Source of the DNA: Chitinophaga varians
GTDB lineage: Bacteria; Bacteroidota; Bacteroidia; Chitinophagales; Chitinophagaceae
DNA: 64,000 nt
Direction: 5' to 3'
NCBI RefSeq assembly: GCF_012641275.1
Contig: NZ_JABAIA010000001.1
Location: 992,001 to 1,056,000, forward strand
Part shown: positions 19,329 to 28,977 of the stretch, in pieces
How the letters are laid out: each line of letters begins with the position of its first letter
Position numbering within the stretch: position 1 is the stretch's first letter
The notes under the pieces: generated by a model
Databases searched by the model: none
Told to the model about the DNA's origin: nothing
The model's input: only the letters and a program-made list of their open reading frames with translations
Position numbers and translations under genes: made by a program

Positions 19329-20360
19329 ATGAAGAGAATCATATTGATCACCACTGCAGCCGCACTGATTATTTTTCAGTTCGCCTGCAGTAAAAAACAG
19401 GGGGCCACAGCGCCCCCTGTTGACCCACCAGCCGTACAAAAGCCGGAACCTTATCCGGGACTGCCACTGGCGCTTACCAATGGTTCCAATAAGAAACTGG
19501 AAATCTATGATCCCACTGTCACCGACTGGAATACCGCCGAAGCAAAAAAATGGAGCTGGTCACCTACCACCACACTGGGTTTCAGCGTTGATGAGATCAA
19601 CCGCTTTAGCGGCGGCACGGACTTTAAACTTCGCAAAGGCATTGCTGTTATCAGCGACAATAACGTGGCGGCCATCATCACTTATCCTGCCGGGCAACGC
19701 GTTTGGTCGAAAGTGATCAGCGGCAACCTCCACTCCGCGGAACTGCTGCCCAATGGCAATATTGCACTGGCGGCATCCGACGGCAACTGGGTCAGGGTGT
19801 ATGCGGCTTCACAGGGCGCTGACAACGCCACTTACGCCGAGTTCCCACTAGGCGCCGCACATGCCGTGCTATGGGACCCGGAAACCAACGTATTGTGGGT
19901 AACCGGCCAGGACCAGTCCAACAACGCCCATATCCTCACTGCACTGTCCGTAGGAGGCACCGATGCCCAGCCTGAATTAACCGAATTAAAACAATACCGC
20001 GTCACCCTGCCGACCGCCTGGGGCCACGAAATAAGCGCTTACTACGGAAATAAGAATCTGCTGTGGGTGACTACCAACGGTGGCGAATATGTGTTTAACA
20101 AAAGTACCAAAGCATTGACCATGGCGCCGACCAATAATCTCACTTTTGTAAAAGGCATAGGCAACCAACCCAGCGGACAAATTGTGCTGGTACGCCCTGA
20201 TGCCAACAAAAACCCACGGCCACAGGTCAGTTGTTCGCTCAACAACTGGTCTACCAGCACCATTGATTTTTACACCGCCGGCGGCCAATGGCAAGGCTCC
20301 AGGACCGTCAATGGCGCGTGTTTCTATAAAATAAAAATCGTTTACGACAATTATCAATAA
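19329..20360 (+). CDS. DUF6528-like lipoprotein, probable beta-propeller (copy 2)
   Basis: 343 residues; lipobox FQFAC at about residue 20. It follows the same template as copy 1: WSWSPTTTLGF, HSAELLPNGNIALAAS, AHAVLWDPETNVLWVTG, WGHEISAYYGNKNLLWVTT and a C-terminal SRTVNGACFYK. Identity between the two is moderate, so the duplication is not recent or the copies have specialised. The gap to copy 1 is 4 bases, and its stop codon overlaps the GH20 start by one base (TAATG), so it is translationally coupled to the hexosaminidase. Confidence 0.72.
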   Translation: MKRIILITTAAALIIFQFACSKKQGATAPPVDPPAVQKPEPYPGLPLALTNGSNKKLEIYDPTVTDWNTAEAKKWSWSPTTTLGFSVDEINRFSGGTDFKLRKGIAVISDNNVAAIITYPAGQRVWSKVISGNLHSAELLPNGNIALAASDGNWVRVYAASQGADNATYAEFPLGAAHAVLWDPETNVLWVTGQDQSNNAHILTALSVGGTDAQPELTELKQYRVTLPTAWGHEISAYYGNKNLLWVTTNGGEYVFNKSTKALTMAPTNNLTFVKGIGNQPSGQIVLVRPDANKNPRPQVSCSLNNWSTSTIDFYTAGGQWQGSRTVNGACFYKIKIVYDNYQ

Positions 20361-22243
20361 TGTACCTGAAGATATATGCATGTTGTGTGACCTTTCTCTG
20401 TAGCAGTATAGCAGGCAGCTTCGCCCAGTCGCTGATACCCATGCCGCAATCCGTAAAAAAGGGTAGCGGCAGTTTTACTTTTAGCGCCCACACGCCTATC
20501 CGCACGGATGTGCAGGATAAACGCGCCGTAGCGCTGCTTGCCGGCCAGTTACCGTTTCACCATAAAATCACCACCGGAAAAACGAATACACCAGCACTGA
20601 TCATCACGGAACGCAACGCTGCCACGTTGCCAAAAGAAGGCTACCGCCTGGACGTAACGCCCGACAGCATCGTGCTCACCGGTCGCGATGCCGGCCTGTT
20701 CTACGGTATGCAAACCTTATTGCAGCTGCTGCCGGCGCCCACAGCCGACATCGCCAACATACCCTGCGTCAGCATAGAAGACGCTCCCCGCTTCGGCTAC
20801 CGCGGCCTTATGCTGGACGTGTCCCGGCACTTTTTTACCGTCAGCCAGATCAAAGCGTTGCTGGATTTGATGGCCCGTTATAAACTGAACCGTTTTCACT
20901 GGCACCTGACAGATGACCAGGGCTGGCGACTGGAAATAAAAAGCCTGCCTGAACTGACAAGCGTAGGCGCCTGGCGTGTGCCACGGATAGATTTCAGTGG
21001 CAACACCCTGCCGCCACAACCCGGCGAAAAAGCCACCGATGGCGGATTTTACACGCAGGAAGAGGTGAAAGAAGTGATCCGTTATGCAGCGGAAAGACAC
21101 ATTGACATACTGCCGGAAATAGACGTGCCGGGACATTCCATGGCCGCCATTGCATCGTACCCATGGCTGTGCGTAACACGCGACACGGCCATCAAAGTCA
21201 ACCCCGGCAGTAGTTTCGCCAAATGGTTCCCCAGCGGTGGTTTTGAAATGTATGTAGATAATTCCCTGAACCCCATCGACGAAAGGGTATACCAGTTTCT
21301 GGACAAAGTATTCGGTGAGGTGGCGGCATTGTTTCCCTATCCGTATATCCATATCGGTGGTGATGAATGTTATAAAGCCTTCTGGGAAAAGGACAGCAGC
21401 GTACATCAGTTCATGCGGCAACACCATATCCGCGATAGTCATGCCCTACAAGGTTATTTTATCTCCCGGCTGAATAAAATCATTCAATCAAAAAACAAAA
21501 AAATGATCGCATGGGATGAAATCGCGGAAGGTGACCTCAAAGAAGATATTGCAGTGATGAACCGGTTTGGAGAAAAAGGCGCTGTGGAACAGATCAGGAA
21601 AGGACTGGACATCATACTGGCACCGGGCGGCAACGGCCTCTACTTTGACTATGCACAGAGTACTTCCGAACAGGAACCTTCCAGTCATGGTGGCGATGCG
21701 CCTGCATGGAAAGCATACCAATACAACCCCGCCTATCCGGCACTCTCTGCGCAAGAGCTGCAACACATCATGGGCGTTGAAGCCTGTATCTGGACAGAAC
21801 ATATTCCTGATATATCCAAACTGCAATACATGCTGCTGCCACGAATGCTGGCACTGGCAGAGACAGGATGGACCACCGCTGAGAACAAAGACATTCAGCG
21901 ATTCGCTAATACCGCACTACCGGCGCACCTGGGGCGTTTCGACAAAGCAGGAATGAACTACCGCGTGCCCGCAGTTTTTAACTATGTGGATACTACTATT
22001 ACTACCGGCACTTACCTGTTTGAAGTAACACAGCCACCGGTACCGGACGCCCGCATATACTACACGCTGAACAACCGCCCGCCCGGAGATTACGACCATC
22101 TGTACACCGGACCAGTCACCATCACCATTCCCAAAGGGAAAACGATCACACTCAAAACCATGGTGATCACACCTGCGGGCCGACGAAGCATTATCACCCG
22201 CACAGTACTGGACAATAGTGACAAACCTAAAAACGAACATTAG
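20360..22243 (+). CDS. Beta-N-acetylhexosaminidase, GH20
   Basis: 627 residues with a signal peptide (ending GSFAQ). An N-terminal GH20b domain is followed by the catalytic barrel: FGYRGLMLDVSRHFF, FHWHLTDDQGWRLEI, then the catalytic Asp-Glu pair in HIGGDEC (Asp335, Glu336; bases 21362-21367). VEACIWTEHI follows further on. A C-terminal chitobiase-type domain (IYYTLNNRPPGDYDHLYTGPV) is present. The enzyme removes terminal beta-linked GlcNAc or GalNAc by substrate-assisted catalysis, probably in the periplasm. It is the clearest substrate clue for this PUL. Confidence 0.92.
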   Translation: MYLKIYACCVTFLCSSIAGSFAQSLIPMPQSVKKGSGSFTFSAHTPIRTDVQDKRAVALLAGQLPFHHKITTGKTNTPALIITERNAATLPKEGYRLDVTPDSIVLTGRDAGLFYGMQTLLQLLPAPTADIANIPCVSIEDAPRFGYRGLMLDVSRHFFTVSQIKALLDLMARYKLNRFHWHLTDDQGWRLEIKSLPELTSVGAWRVPRIDFSGNTLPPQPGEKATDGGFYTQEEVKEVIRYAAERHIDILPEIDVPGHSMAAIASYPWLCVTRDTAIKVNPGSSFAKWFPSGGFEMYVDNSLNPIDERVYQFLDKVFGEVAALFPYPYIHIGGDECYKAFWEKDSSVHQFMRQHHIRDSHALQGYFISRLNKIIQSKNKKMIAWDEIAEGDLKEDIAVMNRFGEKGAVEQIRKGLDIILAPGGNGLYFDYAQSTSEQEPSSHGGDAPAWKAYQYNPAYPALSAQELQHIMGVEACIWTEHIPDISKLQYMLLPRMLALAETGWTTAENKDIQRFANTALPAHLGRFDKAGMNYRVPAVFNYVDTTITTGTYLFEVTQPPVPDARIYYTLNNRPPGDYDHLYTGPVTITIPKGKTITLKTMVITPAGRRSIITRTVLDNSDKPKNEH

Positions 22244-22245
22244 CC

Positions 22246-25200
22246 ATGCAAAAGCGTATCTGCCATTTCTTATGCTGTACATTGATCATTGCCGCTTTAT
22301 TCACCTCTTCGCATACTCAGGCGCAGCAAAGGTTACAAGGGTTTGAAACAGTGGCCGCAGGATTCAAAAATCCTGGCCGTGACTATGGAACAGTACCTTT
22401 CTGGGTATGGAACACTAAAATCACCAAGCGCAATATCGATTCCATGTTGCATGACTACCGGAAAAATGATTTCGGCGGCGTGATCATCCACGCCCGCCCG
22501 GGATTAATTACCGAATACCTGTCGGAAGACTGGTTCGATTTATTTGCCTATTCCGTGCAGCTGGGGAAAAAACTGGGACTGAACATCTGGATATACGACG
22601 AAAACTCCTATCCTACCGGTTTTGCCGGCGGACTGGTGGGCGAACAAATGCCCGAGGCCTACAACCAGGGACAGATGTTGTATATGGAGGAAGCCAATCG
22701 TTTACCCGTTGACGTATCTCCTTACTTTTTATGCCTTAAGGAAGAAAACGGCGCATACAACAATATCACGGACCATCTGCAGGAAGAATCCGGAAAGACC
22801 GGCCAATACCGGTTATTCAAAAAAGTAAACTATCAGCGGTCCAACCGCGGATCAGTAGCCGGCCCTATCGGTGTGTCCTACGTAGACCTCATGGCCAAAG
22901 GGGTTACAGACAAGTTCATCGATGTGACCTACAAAAGTTATGAGAAAGTGGTAGGAAAAGAATTCGGTAAAACCATCAAAGGCGTGTTTTCCGATGAACC
23001 TACTATTATCAACGAAGGACGCAACTGCGTACGCTGGACACCTGACCTGTTCGACCGGTTTTATAACAACTGGGGATATGATCTCCGGCTTCACCTGCCT
23101 TCCCTGTTTAAAGAAACCGGCGACTGGAAACGGGTACGTCATAACTACTATGAGATGCTGTTGCAACTGTTTGTTGACCGTTGGTCTAAACCAGTGGCCA
23201 GTTACATGCAGCAACATCAGCTCGTGTGGACAGGCCACTATTGGGAACATGGCTGGCCCAGTCCCTACCACGGTCCGGACAACATGGCCATGTATGCCTG
23301 GCACCAGATGCCGGGCATTGACATGCTGTTCAATCAATTCAACGAAGACAAGCCCGTACAGTTTGGAAATATCCGCGCGGTGCGGGAACTGGGCAGTGTA
23401 GCCAATCAGCTCGGGAAAACGCGTACCTTGTCTGAGACCTACGGCGGTGGTGGCTGGGAGCTCACCTTTAAAGACATGAAACGGCTGGCCGACTGGCAGT
23501 TTGTACTGGGTGTTAACTTCATGAACCAGCATTTGTCTTTTATGACGCTGACGGGCGCACGTAAATACGACTATCCGCCCAGCTTCTCCTACCATGAGCC
23601 ATGGTGGCCGTATTACCGCTTTATGAACCATTATTTCACGCGGTTGTCTTATCTGTTGTCCCAGGGACAGCAGTACAATGATATCCTCATCATAGAGCCT
23701 ACTACCTCCGCCTGGATGTACTATGCCAGAGACGGTGAAAACAAACGTTTCTTCGACATCACCAAAAGCTTCAATGACTTTGTGACCATGATGCAGCGGG
23801 CGCACCTGGAATATGATCTCGGCTCAGAAAACATTATCAAAGACAATGGCCAGGTGAAAGGCGATCGTTTTATCATCGGAGAAAGGGCTTATAAAATGGT
23901 GGTGATACCGCCCGGCATGGAAAACATCAACGGCGCCACTTTCCGGTTGTTAAAGGCCTATGTGGCAGCAGGTGGGAAAGTAGTGTGCTTTGAACCATTA
24001 CGGTTGGTAGACGGCGCCGTGAACCAGGAATTAGCCACGCTCTTCCCGTCGGATAAAATAATCGCTGTGAACACAGCGCCCTTTCAACCCGGACATTTTC
24101 GTATATCCGCCACCCGTGGCGACAGCATTGGCGGCAACCTTTATCACCAGCGCCGCCGGCTGGCCGACGGCGAGTTACTGTTGCTGACCAATGCCAGCAT
24201 GACCAGCGCTTCTTCCGGCACCATCAGTACGCAGGGCAATGACGTACTGGAGATGAACATGCATTCCGGGAATATCTCCCGTTACCCTTATGCCCGTAAC
24301 AACAATGCTGTACAGTTTGATGTTACCGTTCCTCCCGCCGGTAGCCTGATGTTATTTATCTCGGATAAAAAACTGCCGGGGTACCAGTCGACGCCACAGG
24401 CCAGCGAATGGGCCACTGTCAATGCCTCCGCCACCAGCGTGTCCAGGCCGGCAGACAACACGCTGACCATTGATTTCTGCGATCTCTATTTACACCGGCC
24501 GGATACCAGTTACAAACACCTGCATGTTGGCCAGGCTTCCAATACCGCATTCAAACACCATGGCTTTACAGACGGCGTAGGTAACCCCTGGAACAACCGC
24601 ACACAGTTCAAAGACGCCATCGTAAAACGGGACACTTTCTCTACCGGCACCGGCTATACGGCTGTATATCACTTCCAGCTGAAAGACGGCGTGGATTTCC
24701 GGAATTTCAAAGCAGTCGTTGAACAACCCGGCCTCTGGCAGGAAGTGAAAATTAACGGCACCGTCATCAAAAACGATCCCGGCAAATGGTGGCTCGACCG
24801 CTCTTTTGGCGTATACCGGATTGGCAGTTACCTGAAAGCCGGGGATAATGAGCTGGCCGTGACCGTTGCCCCTATGAGCGTTTATGCGGAGATTGAGCCA
24901 GTGTATATCCTGGGTGATTTCCACCTGGAGGCCGCAGCGCAGGGATGGCGCATCGTTCCGCCACAGCCCTTACAGACCGGCTACTGGACCAAACAGGGAT
25001 TGCCGTTATACAGTCAGGGCATCGCCTATACGAAAACTTTCGACGTTACAGACTCGGGCCGCACATACGCCGTTGTACTCGGCAAATGGCAGGGCACTGT
25101 AGCCACAGTAAAAGTCAATGATGTATTTGCCGGTATCATCACCGCCGAACCTAACAGGCTGGACATCGGGAAACTGATCAGAAAAGGGAACAACAAAGTA

Positions 25201-25377
25201 GAGGTGACCGTAATCGGCAGCCTAAAAAACCTGCTTGGGCCGTTTTACAACAAACCTGTTCCCGGACTGGTAGACCCGGGCAAATGGTACAATATCAAAA
25301 CACAGCCGCCAGGAAATGAATATGACCTGTATGATTACGGGCTGGCTGAAGATTATGAGATACAGGTTGTCCGCTAA
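22246..25377 (+). CDS. GH106-like glycoside hydrolase (alpha-L-rhamnosidase-like)
   Basis: 1043 residues with signal peptide (ending HTQAQQ). The N-terminal barrel starts with FKNPGRDYGTVPFWVWN and includes FGGVIIHARPGL, IWIYDENSYPTGFAGG and VFSDEPTI. These match the large GH106-like family (family knowledge). The middle carries a Rossmann-like GATFRLLKAYVAAGGKVV segment, and the last ~300 residues are beta-sandwich (jelly-roll) domains with GDNELAVTV and GNNKVEVTV. Most characterised GH106 enzymes cleave alpha-L-rhamnosides, but the exact specificity here is not shown. Two bases follow the GH20 stop, so it is the last gene of the PUL operon. Confidence 0.78.
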   Translation: MQKRICHFLCCTLIIAALFTSSHTQAQQRLQGFETVAAGFKNPGRDYGTVPFWVWNTKITKRNIDSMLHDYRKNDFGGVIIHARPGLITEYLSEDWFDLFAYSVQLGKKLGLNIWIYDENSYPTGFAGGLVGEQMPEAYNQGQMLYMEEANRLPVDVSPYFLCLKEENGAYNNITDHLQEESGKTGQYRLFKKVNYQRSNRGSVAGPIGVSYVDLMAKGVTDKFIDVTYKSYEKVVGKEFGKTIKGVFSDEPTIINEGRNCVRWTPDLFDRFYNNWGYDLRLHLPSLFKETGDWKRVRHNYYEMLLQLFVDRWSKPVASYMQQHQLVWTGHYWEHGWPSPYHGPDNMAMYAWHQMPGIDMLFNQFNEDKPVQFGNIRAVRELGSVANQLGKTRTLSETYGGGGWELTFKDMKRLADWQFVLGVNFMNQHLSFMTLTGARKYDYPPSFSYHEPWWPYYRFMNHYFTRLSYLLSQGQQYNDILIIEPTTSAWMYYARDGENKRFFDITKSFNDFVTMMQRAHLEYDLGSENIIKDNGQVKGDRFIIGERAYKMVVIPPGMENINGATFRLLKAYVAAGGKVVCFEPLRLVDGAVNQELATLFPSDKIIAVNTAPFQPGHFRISATRGDSIGGNLYHQRRRLADGELLLLTNASMTSASSGTISTQGNDVLEMNMHSGNISRYPYARNNNAVQFDVTVPPAGSLMLFISDKKLPGYQSTPQASEWATVNASATSVSRPADNTLTIDFCDLYLHRPDTSYKHLHVGQASNTAFKHHGFTDGVGNPWNNRTQFKDAIVKRDTFSTGTGYTAVYHFQLKDGVDFRNFKAVVEQPGLWQEVKINGTVIKNDPGKWWLDRSFGVYRIGSYLKAGDNELAVTVAPMSVYAEIEPVYILGDFHLEAAAQGWRIVPPQPLQTGYWTKQGLPLYSQGIAYTKTFDVTDSGRTYAVVLGKWQGTVATVKVNDVFAGIITAEPNRLDIGKLIRKGNNKVEVTVIGSLKNLLGPFYNKPVPGLVDPGKWYNIKTQPPGNEYDLYDYGLAEDYEIQVVR

Positions 25378-25608
25378 GAGCGGATGACCTGTGCGTTTGT
25401 TAACCCCACCCCAATCACCCTCTCTTTATTATAAAATAAGTATATTGCATATACCAAAATAGGTACCTGTGAAAATGTTAACCAATTTAAATGCCTTTGG
25501 AGTGCCATTACCAGTTTGATGTCCGGAAACCAATAATGTAACCTGTTTCTCTGCTGGATAATACCCACCCTTGTAAATCCTTATGTTCTGACAGAAATTT
25601 TTTGATCG

Positions 25609-28600
25609 ATGAAAGTATTAAGATGCACACTATTAATGCTGGTAGCGTTCTGTAACAGCCTGTGGGCTCAGGAAGAGCCACTGAATCCAACAAAGTTCAA
25701 TGTGATTCCACCTTCGCCCAATGCATCGGCCCTGGGGAAATACGGAGAAATCCCGGTAAACCTCTTTAACGGTTTGCCTAATATTGAAATCCCGCTTTCC
25801 CAGGTGGTAGTTGGCAACGAATTTAATATGCCGGTGAACTTATCTTATCATGCAGCCGGAAACCGGGTGGATGAAGTAGCCTCCTTCGTGGGGCTGGGAT
25901 GGGCATTAAACGCAGGCGGAGCCATCACCCGAACTGTGCATGGTTCACCCGATGAATATGGCTATGTTGGGCAGGGACATGGAAAGTTGATACCAAAGCG
26001 TCCCTGGCAGATGGATTCCAGCAATTTTCAAACATTCAGGTCCAGTGCCGTGGGTATCATAGACACCCAACCGGACGAATTTTCCTATAACTTTGGCAAC
26101 TACAGCGGGAAGTTCGTAGTGGACACCAACGGAGTGGTACAACTGATGCCTTACAAAAACATCCGGGTAAAATGGGACTGGGCAACCGGTAACTCCTTTA
26201 CCATCACAACAGAAAACGGCACTAAATACATTTTTAAAACCACCGATGTCACCTGGACGACCAGCAATTGCGGCGATTCATATGATTCCTATACTTCAGC
26301 CTGGTATCTTACCTCGATTGTATTACCAGTGAGTAAACGTACGATCAACTTTGAATATATTTCAGGTAGTGTTTCTGTTAACTCCACATCACAAACAGAA
26401 TCGCGGAACGCGTGTTATGGTGGGGCATGCGGTGGTGTACTGGGATGCCCAGGAAGCGTACCTGTATTTTCCACCTGTATTACCACCCGGTCATATAGTC
26501 AACAACAAATAAAGAAAATTGAGTACCCTGGTGGTAGAATTAGCTTTAATTATGCTTTTCCAAGAACAGATGTGGGAACAGGGCAATATGCACTAAGCGA
26601 CATCACGATATCGTCCAATGTAGGCGGCGTCTATACAGATGTGAATAAGTATAAATTAAACTACGTCACTCCTGACCGCCTGAAGCTACAGTCCGTCAGC
26701 ACGGTGGATATGAGTGACCAGGTGATTTCCGCCTATAAACTGTATTATGAGCAAACGGGGCTCCCCGCCATCGATGCAAAATCAAAAGACCATTGGGGAT
26801 ATTATAACAACGCGAACAATAGCACGTTGATTCCAGCTGACAGAAACCAAGGGCTGCCGGGTGGAAACAGAGAACCCAATAGCCAGTATACCAAAGCCGG
26901 GATTCTTGAAAAAATCGAATATCCAACAGGTGGATATACAACTTTCGAATTTGAAAACCATACCTATAGTTATTTTGCTGGTGCCGGCGTTGTAGAGGAC
27001 CCCGTCTATCAAACAATTAATGTTGGTAAGAGTATATTTACAAACTCAACTCCACAGCATCGGGGGCCCAAATATGATACTATTAAATTAAACTTCTCCC
27101 GTGGCCTCTATGCCAATATCAACGCAATAGTAAGATCATGTTGTGGTAATATCGCTACAGCAGACGCAGTTGAAATAGCAACAGGAGAACGGCGAGCTAT
27201 TTCCAGTACTACTCCAAACCTTTATTTTAGTGCCGGTCAACATATGATTGTCCTTCAAGCAGAGCATGCTGAGCCAACCGCTTCCGATGAGTTGGTATCC
27301 GTTTCTCTTACCTATGATGACGTTATTGGCTATACGAAAATAGCAACCGCCAGCGGCCTCCGGATAAGGAAAATCACGTCCTACGATGGCATCAATCACA
27401 GCAATGACATCATCAAAACATATACGTATAACTTCGGTAGTGATACACTGTCCAGTGGCTATCTCTGCAACAGGCCAAGATACGACTATCACTACGTCGC
27501 CATGAAACCAGTCAGAAACAGCAATACCGGAGCTGAAGTTCCCAGCTTTCCCTGCCCACTGACCATGCGGACTTCTGCTCCTAACAACGAAATAGAATCA
27601 GGACAAGGGTCTGTGGTGTACCGCGAAGTGCTGGAAAGCATCGGCAGTAATAAGCAAAATGGCAGCATACGGTATATCTACAAGCTGAATAACAATGCCA
27701 GCGGCCTCAATATATATCCTTTCGGCCCTTCTACCAATGTAAATATCACCAATGGTATGCTGGAACAACAACTGACTTTTGATAATACCGGCAAACGGGT
27801 GGCAGAGACCATCAATGAATACGACACTTACGAAAAAGCCAGCGTCCGGGGATGGAAAACCGGCTATAGCGAGAAAGGATACAACTTTACCGGACCATCA
27901 TTCGAAAAATTCGCCACTAATACCTACGACTATAAAAGCGCCGGCGTATTATTGAAAAAAACCACGCAAAAACAATATCTGGGCACCGGTGAACTGAGCA
28001 ATGTTACGGAATACGCATATGACAACCTGCAACATGTACAGCCCACCCGCATCCACAAGACAACATCCAAAATGGATGATCTGTGGATATACAACAAATA
28101 CCCAACAGACTATACCATCCCGGCGGGAACCCTGTCAGCAGGCTTACAGGCCCTGAAGTTTATGCAGGACAGCAATATGCACAACGCTATGATTGAACAG
28201 TACACCCAGCAGGTTGCAGGGGGAACCGCCACCACCCTGTCTGCCGCGCAGGTACAGTACAAAATACTGCCTGTAGCCAATAACCAGAGCGCAGTAATGG
28301 CCACCTCCTATAAACTCAATACATCTGGTCTACTGTCAGGTTTTGTACCCACGTATATTCTCAACAACGACCTGAAACGTGATAATAACTACGAAGAGGT
28401 ACTTCAATTCAACTTGTATGACAACATCGGCAACATACAAGAGCAACGCAAAACCAATGATGTCAACGAAGTTTATATCTGGGGATACAATGACTTATAT
28501 CCGGTCGCTAAAATTATCGGATCGACCTATCAGACAGCGATGAGTTATATTGATCCGGCCATAATCCGGAACCCGCAAAATGATGCGCAGCTTCGAGCAG

Positions 28601-28818
28601 AACTGGATAAAATACGTACAGGCCTGAAAGGGACCAATGCATTGGTAAGCACCTATACCTACAAACCACAGGTAGGTGTCACCAGCGAAACAGATCCCAG
28701 CGGTAAAGTCGTCTACTATGAATATGATAGTGTAGGACGGTTGTTGCTGGTCAAAGACCAGAACGGAAAGATACTGAAGCAATACAGCTACCAGTACCAG
28801 CAACCAGTTAACCAATAA
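25609..28818 (+). CDS. RHS/YD-repeat shell protein lacking core and toxin tip
   Basis: 1069 residues with a Sec signal peptide (ending SLWAQ). The N-terminal part (NPTKFNVIPPSPNASALGKYG, IPVNLFNGLPNIEIPL) is typical of the large exported YD-repeat proteins of Bacteroidota. YD repeats follow, e.g. NEYDTYEK, TNTYDYKSAG, YAYDNL, YEYDSVGRLLLVKDQNGK. The protein stops at YSYQYQQPVNQ, exactly where an RHS core would continue, and no core or toxin gene follows. It therefore looks like a complete split-type or tip-less shell. A rho-independent terminator comes 25 bases after the stop. Confidence 0.82.
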   Translation: MKVLRCTLLMLVAFCNSLWAQEEPLNPTKFNVIPPSPNASALGKYGEIPVNLFNGLPNIEIPLSQVVVGNEFNMPVNLSYHAAGNRVDEVASFVGLGWALNAGGAITRTVHGSPDEYGYVGQGHGKLIPKRPWQMDSSNFQTFRSSAVGIIDTQPDEFSYNFGNYSGKFVVDTNGVVQLMPYKNIRVKWDWATGNSFTITTENGTKYIFKTTDVTWTTSNCGDSYDSYTSAWYLTSIVLPVSKRTINFEYISGSVSVNSTSQTESRNACYGGACGGVLGCPGSVPVFSTCITTRSYSQQQIKKIEYPGGRISFNYAFPRTDVGTGQYALSDITISSNVGGVYTDVNKYKLNYVTPDRLKLQSVSTVDMSDQVISAYKLYYEQTGLPAIDAKSKDHWGYYNNANNSTLIPADRNQGLPGGNREPNSQYTKAGILEKIEYPTGGYTTFEFENHTYSYFAGAGVVEDPVYQTINVGKSIFTNSTPQHRGPKYDTIKLNFSRGLYANINAIVRSCCGNIATADAVEIATGERRAISSTTPNLYFSAGQHMIVLQAEHAEPTASDELVSVSLTYDDVIGYTKIATASGLRIRKITSYDGINHSNDIIKTYTYNFGSDTLSSGYLCNRPRYDYHYVAMKPVRNSNTGAEVPSFPCPLTMRTSAPNNEIESGQGSVVYREVLESIGSNKQNGSIRYIYKLNNNASGLNIYPFGPSTNVNITNGMLEQQLTFDNTGKRVAETINEYDTYEKASVRGWKTGYSEKGYNFTGPSFEKFATNTYDYKSAGVLLKKTTQKQYLGTGELSNVTEYAYDNLQHVQPTRIHKTTSKMDDLWIYNKYPTDYTIPAGTLSAGLQALKFMQDSNMHNAMIEQYTQQVAGGTATTLSAAQVQYKILPVANNQSAVMATSYKLNTSGLLSGFVPTYILNNDLKRDNNYEEVLQFNLYDNIGNIQEQRKTNDVNEVYIWGYNDLYPVAKIIGSTYQTAMSYIDPAIIRNPQNDAQLRAELDKIRTGLKGTNALVSTYTYKPQVGVTSETDPSGKVVYYEYDSVGRLLLVKDQNGKILKQYSYQYQQPVNQ

Positions 28819-28842
28819 CGACAGTGCTGATAACAAGTGATG

Positions 28843-28890
28843 AGCAGCCGGATATCCGCCCAAAGCTGGTAACCGGCTGCTTTTATATTT
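28843..28890 (+). terminator. Rho-independent terminator after the RHS shell gene
   Basis: Arms AGCAGCCGG (28843-28851) and CCGGCTGCT (28873-28881), then TTTATATTTT. The same stem sequence is reused in the terminator at 54585. Confidence 0.75.
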
Positions 28891-28977
28891 TATTTAACGT
28901 TACCTCGCATCTATCCGTCAAAACCTGTTTTATCTTTATAAGGATAGTCGTTTTCTTCCCGGTTTAATATCCTCATC

